Shown here: in pieces, positions 1 to 11,000 of the stretch
Position numbering within the stretch: the stretch's first letter is position 1
Layout: every line of letters starts with the position of its first letter
Assembly: GCA_940337035.1 (NCBI GenBank)
Contig: OW679203.1
Span: 73,919,061 to 73,983,060, forward strand
DNA: 64,000 nucleotides
Reading direction: 5' to 3'
Origin: Agriotes lineatus
Lineage: Eukaryota; Arthropoda; Insecta; Coleoptera; Elateridae
Translations under genes and position numbers: made by a program
The notes under the pieces: generated by a model
What the model was told of the DNA's origin: nothing
What the model saw: only the letters and a program-made list of their open reading frames with translations
The model's database searches: none

Positions 1-1056
1 CTTGGTTACATGTTCTGCCGTCCGGTGCCGTCCATGTGCCTTTATATATGTCTTTTCTCTGGAAGTACGTGCTTACGATTCTGCATTCTCTTCCTGCTGC
101 GAAACCTATCAATTTGGTTCCATTTTCATTCGTTTCGTCATGTTTACTATTGACTCCTATCCTGGGCCTATAAATTTCCTCCTTCCCAATCTTGGAGTTG
201 AAATCGCTTATTACCATCGTTATTGTATTTGGCTCTTTATGTTTTGTTTCGTCGAAACAGTTTTCTAGGTTTTCGTAAAACTCGTCCTTCTGTTCTTCCT
301 CCTTTTCCTCGGTTGGTGCGTGTCCGTTAATTATATTTAGTGCCACGTTTCCTATTTCCATTTTTAAGCTGCAAAGTCTTTCGTTTACCGGTTTGAAAAT
401 TTTTATCTGGTCTTTAATCTTTTTTGCAACCAGGAAGCCGGTTCCGAAGACCCTTTTTTCGTTCCCGCTATTGAGGAAGATATAGTCTTCCAAAGCTGTT
501 TCAAAATTACCTTTTTGCTTCGTTTCCTGCACGGCTAGGACTTCCACTTTGTACCTTTTAGCTTCTAGTTCCAGCTCTTTTATTGCTCCTTCGTAATTCG
601 TTCCTCGGAGATTCCATGTGCCCAATATCCATCGTTTTTGTTTCTTCTCTTTTTTATGTTCTTTTGTCTCTCTGTTCGATCTAATCTTCAGTTCTGTAAT
701 TCTTCTTACCCACATCTCGTTCACTGTCTTAGTTGGATTTCCTTTACGTAGACTTAATAGTTTTGTCGTGGTATACACTTTTTTGTTCGTATTTGCTTCC
801 CCTCTGGCCCCTCTGAGTCTGTTAGTTTTCTCGTTAGGATTTTTACTTTTTTGCAGAGTACTTTTCTTTCGTTATTTATTTTTTCTTCGTATTCTGAATA
901 CTCTTTTCTTAGTTTACTTAATTCTGCTAAGCTATTTTGTTCTTCTTGTCTATTTCTTTGTAATTCTTGGTTTATTTCTGCTTGACTTTCTGTTATTTCT
1001 GCTTGTAATTCTGCTATAGCTTCCTGGAGCTTAATCTTTAATTCTTCCTCGTCCAT
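1..1056 (-). pseudogene. 5' part of a LINE ORF: coiled coil plus AP-like endonuclease
   Basis: Read on the minus strand, the ORF opens at 1056 (MDEEELKIKLQEAI) with a charged, glutamate/lysine-rich coiled-coil stretch to about 780. One frameshift near 780 moves the frame, and the protein continues as VYTTTKLLSLRKGN and then WILGTWNLRGTNYEG, the start of an endonuclease/exonuclease/phosphatase domain. Further motifs are INGHAPTEE, VISDFNSKIG (catalytic Asp, Asn) and GTWTAPDGRTCNQ at the window edge. This is the endonuclease of RTE-like/'craniofacial development protein 2-like' LINEs, which nicks target DNA for reverse transcription. The reverse transcriptase would lie to the left of the window. 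Apart from the frameshift the endonuclease reads open for about 205 residues, so this copy is fairly young. The 1057-1450 stretch, partly CpG-rich, may be its 5' UTR. Confidence 0.85.
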
Positions 1057-1478
1057 AGTTGCCGTTTATGCCTTTTGAATTCTCCTTGTTAAATTTGGGT
1101 AGTCCGGTCCTGGTTTCAATCAACGTCGTATTTACTATTATCTACGTTTGCCGCGCCGCATTCCTTGACGCGCTGTTATCGGCGCGCAGCGTGTGCGCTC
1201 ACTTTGTGCTTAGGTATTATTTTGTGATTTGTGCATGCGATTTTAGTTCTCACGCAGTTGGACGTTTCCCGTCTTAATTTAGTTCTTGTGCCTTAACTGA
1301 TACCTTTATCGAGCCCAATTCTTCTGTTCTTGGTTCAATACACTCACCCTTTTTTCACAGACCACTTTCCTCGCTTTAATTTTCAGTACTTTACTGTTTA
1401 CAGTGAAAGTTTTCACGGAGGTCGAGGCCGCGATTGACAGTTATTCGACGTTCCACTTTCACTTTATTATAATAATAT

Positions 1479-1608
1479 GTTGGTGGCACTGTAAGTCTAT
1501 GTCAAATTCGAGGTTAGCAGGTTAGGTTTTGCATCACTTTTGACACACACTGACGCAAAACCTAACCTGCCAACCTCAAATTTGACTTACATCTACAGTG
1601 CCACCAAC
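1479..1608. mobile_element. Palindromic MITE, copy 1
   Basis: A 130-bp near-perfect hairpin. The outer arms read GTTGGTGGCACTG and its complement. The inner core has GTCAAATTCGAGGTTAGCAG on one side and the matching complement on the other, with a short CACTTTTGACACAC loop. The same core recurs at 7590-7733 and, split by an insertion, at 14187-14235 and 17998-18055. There is no coding capacity. It is a non-autonomous palindromic element; the mobilising family cannot be told from the sequence. Confidence 0.8.
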
Positions 1609-2251
1609 TTATAATAGAATACTACTGAATTTTAATTAGGTAGTTACCATGGCGATTGAAAATCACCCTAGGGTCGTTTTCAATAGTAATATAGCAAGGG
1701 CGACACATACTTACCAATAATTTTGCACACGCCAAGGTTCGAGTGCTGGTTGCAATGAAAACTGTCCCGAGGGCAGTTTTCCATATAACCCCTTTTTAAA
1801 AATTTTACAAACTTTGCGGTTTGTAGATCACGAGATAATAGATAAAGGTGTTTGTATAAAATACAAAGTTACAAGTTAATGACATTTTTGTAAATAATGT
1901 AGAATATGCTGATAATATACATATCAATCATTGATTTTTGGTGTTTTTAGTATTACGATAATACATAAGTATTCGACAAACACCATAAATAGCAGATGAA
2001 AGTATATGGGTTGGGTACACATACTTATTGGGTTTTACTAAATTTTGTAGTCTACGCAGGGAAATGAACACTTAAAGAATCTGATAGTGAAAATACCATA
2101 CTTCTACTGTGACAAAAGAGTTGATAATAAAAAATATTACCAAAATTAATTACAAATTGTTTACCTATATCTAGCTCTAGTTTTTGGGCATGGAATGCCA
2201 TGCTTACTGTGGTCATCGACGTGTTAAAATAAACTATTTGTATGTACGTAT
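1609..2251. other. AT-rich spacer, no gene seen
   Basis: About 640 bp of AT-rich sequence between the palindromic MITE and the solo LTR. No ORF of note, no recognised repeat boundary and no tRNA-like structure was seen. Confidence 0.5.
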
Positions 2252-2841
2252 TGTAACGACCTTGAAATCAGGCAGCTGCAAACGCGTGAGGCACAGCCGC
2301 CAGGAGACGACCTTGGGGCCAGCTGCGGACGAATGAGTCATTGTTCCGGAGCTTCGGGAAGCGACCTTGGACCCAGCTGCGGGCGGATGAGTCATTTTTT
2401 AGGTGATGCGAGAGCGGCCCCGATGTGGTGCGTCATGCATGTGTCTGGAACTTCGACAAAATATCGCGGCGTTTCTGGAACCTCTCCCCAGCGAATATAA
2501 ATACACGGCCGTCTGAATTCAGGGCAGTTCTCATCAAACTTGAAGGCGTAAGGCCGCCACAAAATAAACGCGGTATAACATAAATAGCCACATAAATAAT
2601 TGATGTTTAATCCAGTGTAAATAAATAGAGTGTATAACCATAATATATCATTACTGTTAAGCTGTATATAAATAATTAGTGTATCGTTGTTAGAAATAGT
2701 GTCTGTAGTTTATAAGTAATTTGTGTTCTGCCTTCATAATTCTTGTGTTTGTAAATAATCGTAATTAATCATTGTAAATAAATGTTTAATACAAGAAGCG
2801 TCGTATAATTTTGTAAATAGCCCGGACATAAAAACGTAACA
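2252..2841 (+). mobile_element. Solo LTR of an LTR retrotransposon, copy 1
   Basis: A 590-bp unit that starts TGTAACGACC and ends CGTAACA, the TG...CA-type ends of a retroviral-like LTR. It holds a TATAAATA box at about 2496-2503, followed by an AT-rich 3' half with several AATAAA-like signals. It is flanked by GTAT on the left and GTAC on the right, a nearly perfect 4-bp target duplication. A second copy lies inverted at 21352-21914 with shared ends and internal CAGCTGC / ATGAGTCA motifs, so the boundaries are supported by two loci. No internal gag-pol is present, so this is the product of LTR-LTR recombination. Gypsy-type is likely from the 4-bp duplication, but that is inference. Confidence 0.8.
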
Positions 2842-3647
2842 GTACCTACGTATTTTTGTAGGTTTTTGAGTTAAAAACACTATTTTACACACATTTTACA
2901 AGCACTCAGACAAATTATGTATTCCACCTTAGCAATTTTATTCTTTTTTATAACTGAAATAATTTGTACCTAAAGCAATTTTAAAGTGTCAACAACTAAT
3001 TTCGACCATTTCGAAGAAAATGAAATAAAAAGATGAACATAACAAGTTTTTATTCACCCTAGTTATTTGAGTAAACTATATTTTATTTGTTGATTATATA
3101 TTTGTTAGTGGTTGGAGATAGGCATCTAGTTACTAAAACACAGAGCACTTAGAAAAGATTTCTTTATTATGAAGGTACCTTTACTAAATCAGCTGATTAT
3201 ACAACAAAGGCTTTTCCAAAATTTATATGTAGGTATTGTGAACACAGTGTATTCTAGAGAAGTTTCAAACAATTTTCTTATTACTTGCAATTTTGCTACC
3301 AGAGCCCACGAGTTCTCCAACAAATACCAAAAACAACTTTAACATTATTTCCTATACATGCCAGTTACGTAACAACTTTTGCTAACATTTCTCGTGCTTA
3401 ATAAATACAATTGCATTACGAGTAAGTCTTTTGGATTGAATTTAGTCACTAATATAAAAATCGAAAGTATCACATGTGTGCACTTTTCTACTTATTTTTA
3501 TTAATTAATTCTTTTATAAAGATTAATTAACAGTTCTGAACACTCACTACACTTTAATGTATGGGAGATCTCTATAGTCGGCACTTAGCTTCATCTGAGG
3601 ATAGGATTTCCGATATTGTAAACCTTTTTCTTAAGATGAGGGACTAT
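2842..3647. other. 3' flank of the ABCA gene
   Basis: About 800 bp between the solo LTR and the stop codon of the ABCA gene. On the minus strand it should hold the 3' UTR. An AATAAA is present about 146 nt past the stop. No other gene or clear repeat is visible. Confidence 0.5.
3497..3502 (-). promoter_or_regulatory. Candidate polyadenylation signal of the ABCA gene
   Basis: The minus strand reads AATAAA here, about 146 nt after the TGA stop at 3648-3650. In this AT-rich sequence such hexamers are common, so the assignment rests on position only. Confidence 0.3.
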
Positions 3648-5091
3648 TCACTCACTATTGTTGACTTCGTCATAGTGTGCGAACTTAAGAAACACTTGTT
3701 CCAGTGTTGTCTGACTAAAACTGTATTCTTCGATATCCAAGTCTGATTTTACTGTAAACATATACAATTACCTTTTGCAAATATATCTATGGGAAGAACA
3801 CCGTACCTTTTTCCAGTTCTGAAAAACAATTAGCTAAAGAAGTAACACTTTGTTGTGGCACACTGAACACTAGGCGATCGGCGAAGCTTTCCTGCAGTGC
3901 TGACTCAGGAAATAGCCCGGCTACCAATTCCTTAAGTGCCCTTAATCTATCAACCGACGATGTAGTAGGAGTACGATCGCCTCCTTTAAGTTTCATTTCT
4001 AGCGTATATCCAGCACCATATAAGTTCTTTAAATGTTGGGTTGATCCGAGGCACCTACAAACATAATGAAATCCAGTTCTACGGTTTGAAAGAGATCAGA
4101 TTCGTTCTAACCTTAGCTGGCCTTTAACCATAATTCCAACCCTTGAACATAGAGCATCTGCTTCTTCCATAGAGTGAGTGGTTAATATAGCCCCCCTTGT
4201 ACCCTGAAAATGTAATAGTACAATCAATATTATTGTATCAGTATGATGGTTCTTAGGCTAACCTGGAAACTTGCTAATATTGTATCCCATAAAAATCGTT
4301 TACTACGAGGATCCATTCCTGTACTAGGTTCATCTAATAGCACTATCTTAGGGTTACCGACCATGGCCATAGCAAACGATAATTTCCGTCTTGTGCCTCC
4401 TGAACAGTGCTGAGTTTGTTTCGACGCATGTTCTTCAATTTGTAAACCAGATAAGTAAAGATCAACAACTCTAAAAAAGAGACTCAACATTAGGGTTCGT
4501 TAGTTGCGATTTATGAAAGAATTACCTAGGGATATCCTTAAAAGGAACTCCTCTTATAGCAGCGTAGCATTCAATATGCTCTTTAACGGTTATGTTCTTC
4601 CATAAAGCATCGTGTTGGGGACAATATCCCAACAACTGAAAAGCCTCGTCCAAACTAGATGTTATATTTTTTCCACCAATTTGTACCTAGAATTGCATTT
4701 TAAATAGATTTAAAGACAAAATTATATTGTGACTTACCCTCCCCCTGCTTGGGGCTTCTTCCGCAATAATAATCTTCATAGTGGTAGTTTTACCTGCACC
4801 ATTGTGGCCCAGCAAACCGAAAACTTCTCCTGCATCGATTGATAAAGATAAATTCTTCACAGCCACTTTGATCTTTGATTCTTCATCCTTCGTGCAGCAG
4901 GATTCGCAAAGTTTTGTTCTTTTTCTTTTATACTCTTTACGCAGGTTGTGAACCAGCACCACAGGAGGACTTTGGTTAGTATTGCCTATGAGATCTTTCA
5001 CTTTCTGTCTCTCAGTTTTGACATCCCCATCTTCGTTTTCGCCTATATCACTGAAGTCACTAAGCTCATCATTTTTGAGGGTCTTCTCAGC
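3648..5091 (-). CDS. ABCA exons: NBD2 and C-terminus
   Basis: Six exons (5091-4738, 4686-4526, 4470-4263, 4203-4112, 4054-3807, 3751-3648). An acidic linker (SDFSDIGENEDGDVKTE) leads into NBD2: PPVVLVHNLRKEYKR, Walker A GLLGHNGAGKTT, Q-loop GYCPQHDALW, signature CSGGTRRKLSFAMAM, Walker B KIVLLDEPSTGMDP and H-loop AILTTHSMEEAD. The terminal exon was found from the rule that ELEK plus the next exon should read VKSDLDIEEYSFSQTTLEQV; it ends FAHYDEVNNSE and TGA at 3650-3648. The Walker A helix reads MKIIIAEEAPSRGR, where the family more often has MLTGEExPTSG; this is a variation, not a break. Confidence 0.95.
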
Positions 5092-8000
5092 CTTAGTGGT
5101 CAACATATTTTTGATTAGGTGTGCAATTATGTGGTATCATTTGCACTTACTTGAAAAATTTTGAAAGCCTCGCTGACTCTTCCCCCAGCCTTGACGATAT
5201 CAACTATCAGCAGTATGAAGAACCAGATTGGCAAGTGGAGTAATATACCAACAATCATAACTATGATTTCGTGTGTCATGTAGTCTGTTAGGTCGATAGT
5301 CGTGCATCCACGATATTCAGTGCACATCTGGTACACCCGTTGAATGTAATAGACAGCTCCATAAGGTATGTACATTGTGTTGACTAGTGAAAAGAATACG
5401 TGAAGAACATAAGCAGCCTTTCCCCCTAGAATTTTTATAATTAGTATTGAAGCACCAGTGATAGACTGCAAACTTACCTATTCCAAACATATCCAAACTA
5501 AATACTAAAAAGAAAGGAATTAGTCCAAATAATGTTGCTATATTAGGCAAAATGGACAGAGCTGAGTCTGTCTTATCGAAAATGTAGCTTATGCAAGTAA
5601 TAAATAATATCGACGCCGGACAGTGCAGCAGCAGAAGTATTCCCAAGGTGCTTAAAGCTGCCCATCCTCTCAATGAAGGTATGTCAAAGAGCAAAATTAT
5701 TAATAAAAGTGCAGCACTTATCAACATCATTAGTGCTACCAAAACCACAAAGTATGTGATGAAGTACATGGTAAAGGATAAGCCGTTTACACGTAATTGA
5801 TTTTTTGCTTTTATCTGAAAAAATAATTTTGTAAAATCAAATTCGTGTCAGTGATTGTTGCATACTTCTCGATCATAAACCATGTCAACTGCTAAGCTGC
5901 AAGGTACTAAAATGAACATCATTCCTAGAAAAATAGAGGTCGAGAACACTCCGATATCAAACTCTTCTGGTTGACTAGTTTGTTGAAAAGGATATACTCC
6001 AATTTCAATTGGTTGCCAGTCTGTGCTTCTGCCATCCATCAGAAGTCTAAAATACAAAAGATCTGACATTATATTTAGATACTTAATGTATGTTCACATG
6101 GTCATGGACATTTGATTTTTATCACGTAAGGTTATTAACAGTGTTAGGTAGAGTTAATAACCAGTTATTGAATATGAATATTCAAATAAAAAAAAATACA
6201 AGGGAAATTGAGTCCAAATTTGCGTAAAACTTAAAAATTGCTATTGATCTGTGGGAAAAAGTTTTTGAACAATCACCCGTGTCTGTAAAAGCAAAAAATG
6301 TGGTGTCTCGCTGCTATTAATTGCTTAGATGAACAATTACTTATTTTAGAACGTTATAGTTTAGCACTTGTTTGGCAGGAGAGCGTTTGTGAAAGCTCCA
6401 ATTCAGTAGGCTGCCTACGTGCTAATTGAGCTACAACAAACTGTAAGTGGTGACAGGACAGTGGGCAAGAGATTCCCAGGTAAGCGAGAAACAAATTTCG
6501 GGGGAAGGAGACAGAGAAAGAGGTAAAAGTAGCCATGGGAACAGGGTGAGATTAAACTTCACAACAGGGTAATGGCTGAAAGTAAAATCAACGTTGCCAA
6601 GTGTAAATAAAAGAACAACAGTTGTAGACAGCTGTTCCTTAGATTTAAGCAGCACCAAATGAACGGTGATGGGTTCTCGAAAAGAAGAATAAACATTACG
6701 GGCTCATAAGATAAGTATTTCAAGAGAAAGAGGGCAAAAAGGGGCGAAATAACAGAAAAACAGAAAGTGGTGATTTAAAAAAAAGTAAGATTAAGATCAC
6801 TAATACAGAAACAGGAGTCCAAAGAATGCGAGAAAATAAAAGAAAACGAAATGAGAGACGTACAGTACAGGCCACGACCACAGAAATTAGCTACAGACAA
6901 AATCAGAAAGGTAAAAAGACACGGAGAAGAAAATAGAATCATGAATTAAAAGATGATAAAGAGAGAGATGGAGTGGGAAAAATATCAAATAAAGAAGAGG
7001 ATTAAGAAACTTGACACTTTTCAAAAAGAAAAATTGGGAGAACAAGTAAAAGATTTCTTAAAGAACAAGGTCAAAGTGATAGTAGGTACCAACGCAATAT
7101 ACACAGTTACAAATCAGGATGGAAAAAGGTAGTAGCGGTAAGATTAGAGTACTTCAACCAAAAACTCCAGGTTAGGAAACAAACAGAACTTGAGAGCCAA
7201 GAGAATCTTTATTAAAAATGATTTAATAGTAGAGGAAAGTAAGGTGCAAATAACCATGAGGCAGAAAGCGAGAGAAAAGAGAGAAAAAAGCAAGAAGGCA
7301 AATGTAAGTTACCAAAGACAGCATACACAAATCAAACAAGTAGAGACACTCACTGTCGGTTCCTTTGATTCAAAATTCCAATTTGGATGACCTTGAACGG
7401 CTCTTGGGGGGTACTTTCCGATAGTACTAACAGGCGGCGCCACTACTTTACCACATCAGGATTGATAGCAGAGCCAGTAGATATAGGAGAGTACCGCCAC
7501 GTCCGCCATGTTTATTCCTCTGACATATGCGTTACTTTGAGGTTTGTAACACAATTCCGTCAATGTGACGTTTGTTGGCAATCAAAAACTTTACTTGAAA
7601 TTGGCAAGACTGTAAGTCTATGTCAAATTTGAGGTTAGTAGGTTAGGTTTTGCGTCACTTTTGACACAGACTGACGCAAAACATAACCTGCTAACCTGAC
7701 ATAGACTTACAGTCTTGCCAATTTCAAGTAAAATTTTAGACATAGGTAATTCAATCAGTTATTGCTGATGGGAACAAAAATGGCGGCGATGGCAGCATTT
7801 TCACGGATCAAAGAATGGCGGTACTCTCCTATATACACCGGCTCTGATTGGTAGAACATTGTTCTGCCATCTGGTTAGAAATACCCCCTAAGTCACTGTC
7901 CTAGGAAGGCACTCTAGTCAGGTTTCAACGTTTGGCATGAATGTCTCTACTTGTTTGATTTATGTACGCTGCCAAAGGCTAACAATCGATAACTAAGGTT

Positions 8001-11000
8001 ACGAGTGACATGAGGAAAGAGACAAGCTGCAACCAAAGAGGAGAAAAAAGAGAACTTGGGATCTGGGTACCTGGAACGTAAGAGGAATAAACAGAAAAGA
8101 GAAAGAGTTAGTAAACGAACTAAAAAAGGACAAAACATGGTACAAGTAGATGAAAAACATACAATGACAAAAGAGTCAGTAGAATTAGGAAAGGGCAAAT
8201 ATAAAATAACGACAATCATAGTATATGAACCAAATGAGAAGAAGGCAATGGAACAAAAATTATATTGGAGAATTTTAATGAAAGAGTGAGAAGAAAGTAT
8301 TGAACAACAGAGATAGTGCGCAAGTATGGTGAAGAAAAAAGAAAGGACAACGGAAAGAGATTGTTAGAATAATACTGTAGAGAGAATCATTACCAACACA
8401 TTCTACAAACAATACAATTACACCAGCGAAATAAAGAGCAGAAAAGAAAAGTCAATTATAGATTATTTAGACTCATTGAAAAAGATAAAAGATGTTTGAG
8501 TTAGACGATGACTCGAAATATATAGTGACCATTTTCTGTTAGTTGTAAAATTAAGAGCTAACAAAGAAAAATTGGGGTATTATAGAGAACAAAAAGGTCA
8601 GAACCTCCAAATTGATTCACTTAATATTATTCTATGCAAGAATGACGAATACTGTACAGTACAATAAACTTATTATTATTATTATTATTATCATTAAGGT
8701 ACAAAGAAATAATCACCTAAGTAAAAAAAATCCCACAAATGTGCTACAAGAAGATATACAAATAGAATGGCAGAGATTCAAGATCTTGTTGATAAAAACC
8801 GTCGAAACACGTTGTAGGACCTCCAAAATGGGGAATAATAAAAAATAGAGATTGGTGGAACAAAGAAATAAAAATCTGGTGTGACAGACACGTGCACAAC
8901 TTCCTTTTACAGTGATCTTATAATTAGTCAAAAATTTGATTTTAAATGTTTAAGCATTTGTCAAAAATGTTTAATAATGTATTTTCCTGTATTTGGGGTT
9001 CTCTTACAGATTATACTATGTTTTTTTATGTAAACTGTTGGGTTTTTAATGCTGGTAGTGTTTGCATGCATTATTTCATCATTCTCGGTGACAATGAGCA
9101 AACCTAGAGCAATATTAATCCCCTTAGCCACACTGAAGATTTAAATAGATGTTTAGGTCTCTACGACTGTTTAAGCTAGCAAACTCAGGGCAATATAAAT
9201 TAATAGTACAGTAGAGTATAGGGCTAAGTAAACGTACTGTTTACAAACTTTTTAAGGATGTGGTAATAAATAGAGGCGCAAAAATAGGATTAGACCACTA
9301 CTTACTAGCAATACCAGCCAGGTCATCAAATACCCAAACAGGGATGACATCCATAACTAAAATAAAAATGCACAAACAAAAACAACTGGAAATTCAAGGA
9401 AAGTATTGAAAGCTCACGGAAGATAGGGTTAATAGCGTTAACCGGTTAATTTTTGAGGAAAATATTAAAATAACAAATTCTAATAGTCAGTGCGGAAGTG
9501 ACGTGCGGTGTCGACTATTTATTTCAATTCCAGAACGAAACCAACAAATTGGCGGTCTTCAAGTATACAAGAGGAAATCCAAAAGAAAAAGCAGCTGTGA
9601 CAAAACTACTTATCAAATAAATCAGCTGATTTTTACAACTTACATAGATATAAGCAGCAAAGAATAATAGTGAAAAATTCAGTAAGTGAGGCGAAGTCCT
9701 GAAGCTGGGAGAAATTTGGAGAGAAAATGGAGACGAGCTTTAAGAATAATACACAACTATTTTACAGGACTTTAAAAGTTTAAGAACGGACAAGCATATA
9801 CTGCTGAACTTCATTCTAGATTAAACTGGCAATCTCTTAATACGCAAGGATAGAATCTTTTTCCGAGACTTTGGGCAATGTAACAACATCGGTGAGCAGA
9901 TAGATCCAAGTAATGCACATGTTCCAACTAACTTCAGTAATGATAATAAAATATCAACAACTAAACTGCAACAAGCTGTACGCAAACTTAAAATAGGCCA
10001 GGTGTGTATAGTCTGTTTTTTTGCTTTATGATTCAGAGCAGGCCTTGCATTTATATTATTTTAGCAGTGTACAACAGTTTGGTTACAAAATATACCCAAC
10101 GTCAAAATCAAGGTCCCGAGATTGTCACGATGACACTTCAATAACGTTTAATAAAATGCCTCGAAAAAGCAGCATACATAGTAAAGCTAAAGTAGCTATA
10201 AAACTCTGTTTTACTAATATAAAAGATATCAATGGTAAATTAAGTAAAACAGCCATCATTGGAAGAGTTGGTCAAATATTTGATGTAAGTATTAATAATG
10301 AAACCATTACAAAATTTCTTACAATTTGTTATTATGCTAGATTTTGAATGCAACTCTGTTTAATATTCTAAATGAAGCAAAATCACAACTCCAGCAACAA
10401 CCGGATGACAATATGAAAAAGAATCTTTAACTTGGGAGGACTATAGTTTCAGGGAGGATATTAAGACTCTTTGCAATTTTTTTACTTTGGATAATATATT
10501 GCGATGTGCAAGAGAGGAACTAAATTATTTCAGGACTCGTTCAAAATTATACTACACATTAAAAAATATGGGATATAAATACAAAATTGTGAATGGAAGA
10601 GAATTGGTTTGTGAGAAGAATCATGTAATTTCGGCGACGATTACTTCTTTAAAGAAATATTTATAATTTCGAAATTCTAGTGAAAAATGTATGTTCCGGT
10701 TTTTGGATGAAACTGGATATTTCGCAATGGAACCAGTCTGCATAGGTAGACCCACGACACAGACTTGAAAAGTAATCCATCTTAAGTTAAGGCGGAGGGA
10801 AAGAGATATACTATTTTGCATGCAGGATGCACATCAGGATTTTTACCAGGGTGTGACTTACTGTTGGGTTCGGACAATAATGACAGCTACTATCATAAGT
10901 GTATGAACGGTGGCATTTTTAGGCAATGTTGAAAAAACAGTTAATCCCTCTTATTATATGTTTAGCATAAATAATAACTTCTACAACACAGATTTGCAAA

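Larger units (their letters stand above)
6360..8900 (+). mobile_element. Degenerate LINE A (RNA-binding region plus endonuclease), interrupted by a MITE
   Basis: Plus-strand remnants of a RTE-like LINE. From about 6955 the conceptual protein has IKKLDTFQKEKLGEQVKDFL, then YTVTNQDG, RLEYFNQKLQV and RAKRIFIKNDLIVEESKVQ, the N-terminal RNA-binding-like region of these LINEs, ending in NVSYQR at 7316. A MITE fills 7319-7971, after which the text resumes with LTIDN. At 8050-8110 the endonuclease start can be read across a frameshift (DLGTWNVRGINRKEKELV), at 8465-8560 its end (IDYLDSLKKIKDV, SDHFLLVVKLRANKEKLG), and at 8800-8870 the linker motif RDWWNKEIK. Multiple stops and frameshifts show it is dead. 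No reverse transcriptase follows. The A/G-rich 6360-6780 stretch is probably its 5' region. Confidence 0.75.

Noticed and set aside
618..1019. 133-codon plus-strand hydrophobic ORF
   Set aside because: It is the antisense of the lysine/glutamate-rich LINE coiled-coil ORF; poly-Phe/Leu proteins from such antisense are artefacts.
5317..5769. 150-codon minus-strand ORF as a continuous ABCA exon
   Set aside because: Its last third departs from ABCA sequence. A 52-nt intron (5426-5477) with good splice sites restores the expected MFGIGGKAAYVL.
7947..8219. 90-codon minus-strand ORF
   Set aside because: Antisense of LINE A endonuclease remnants and MITE end; no domain.
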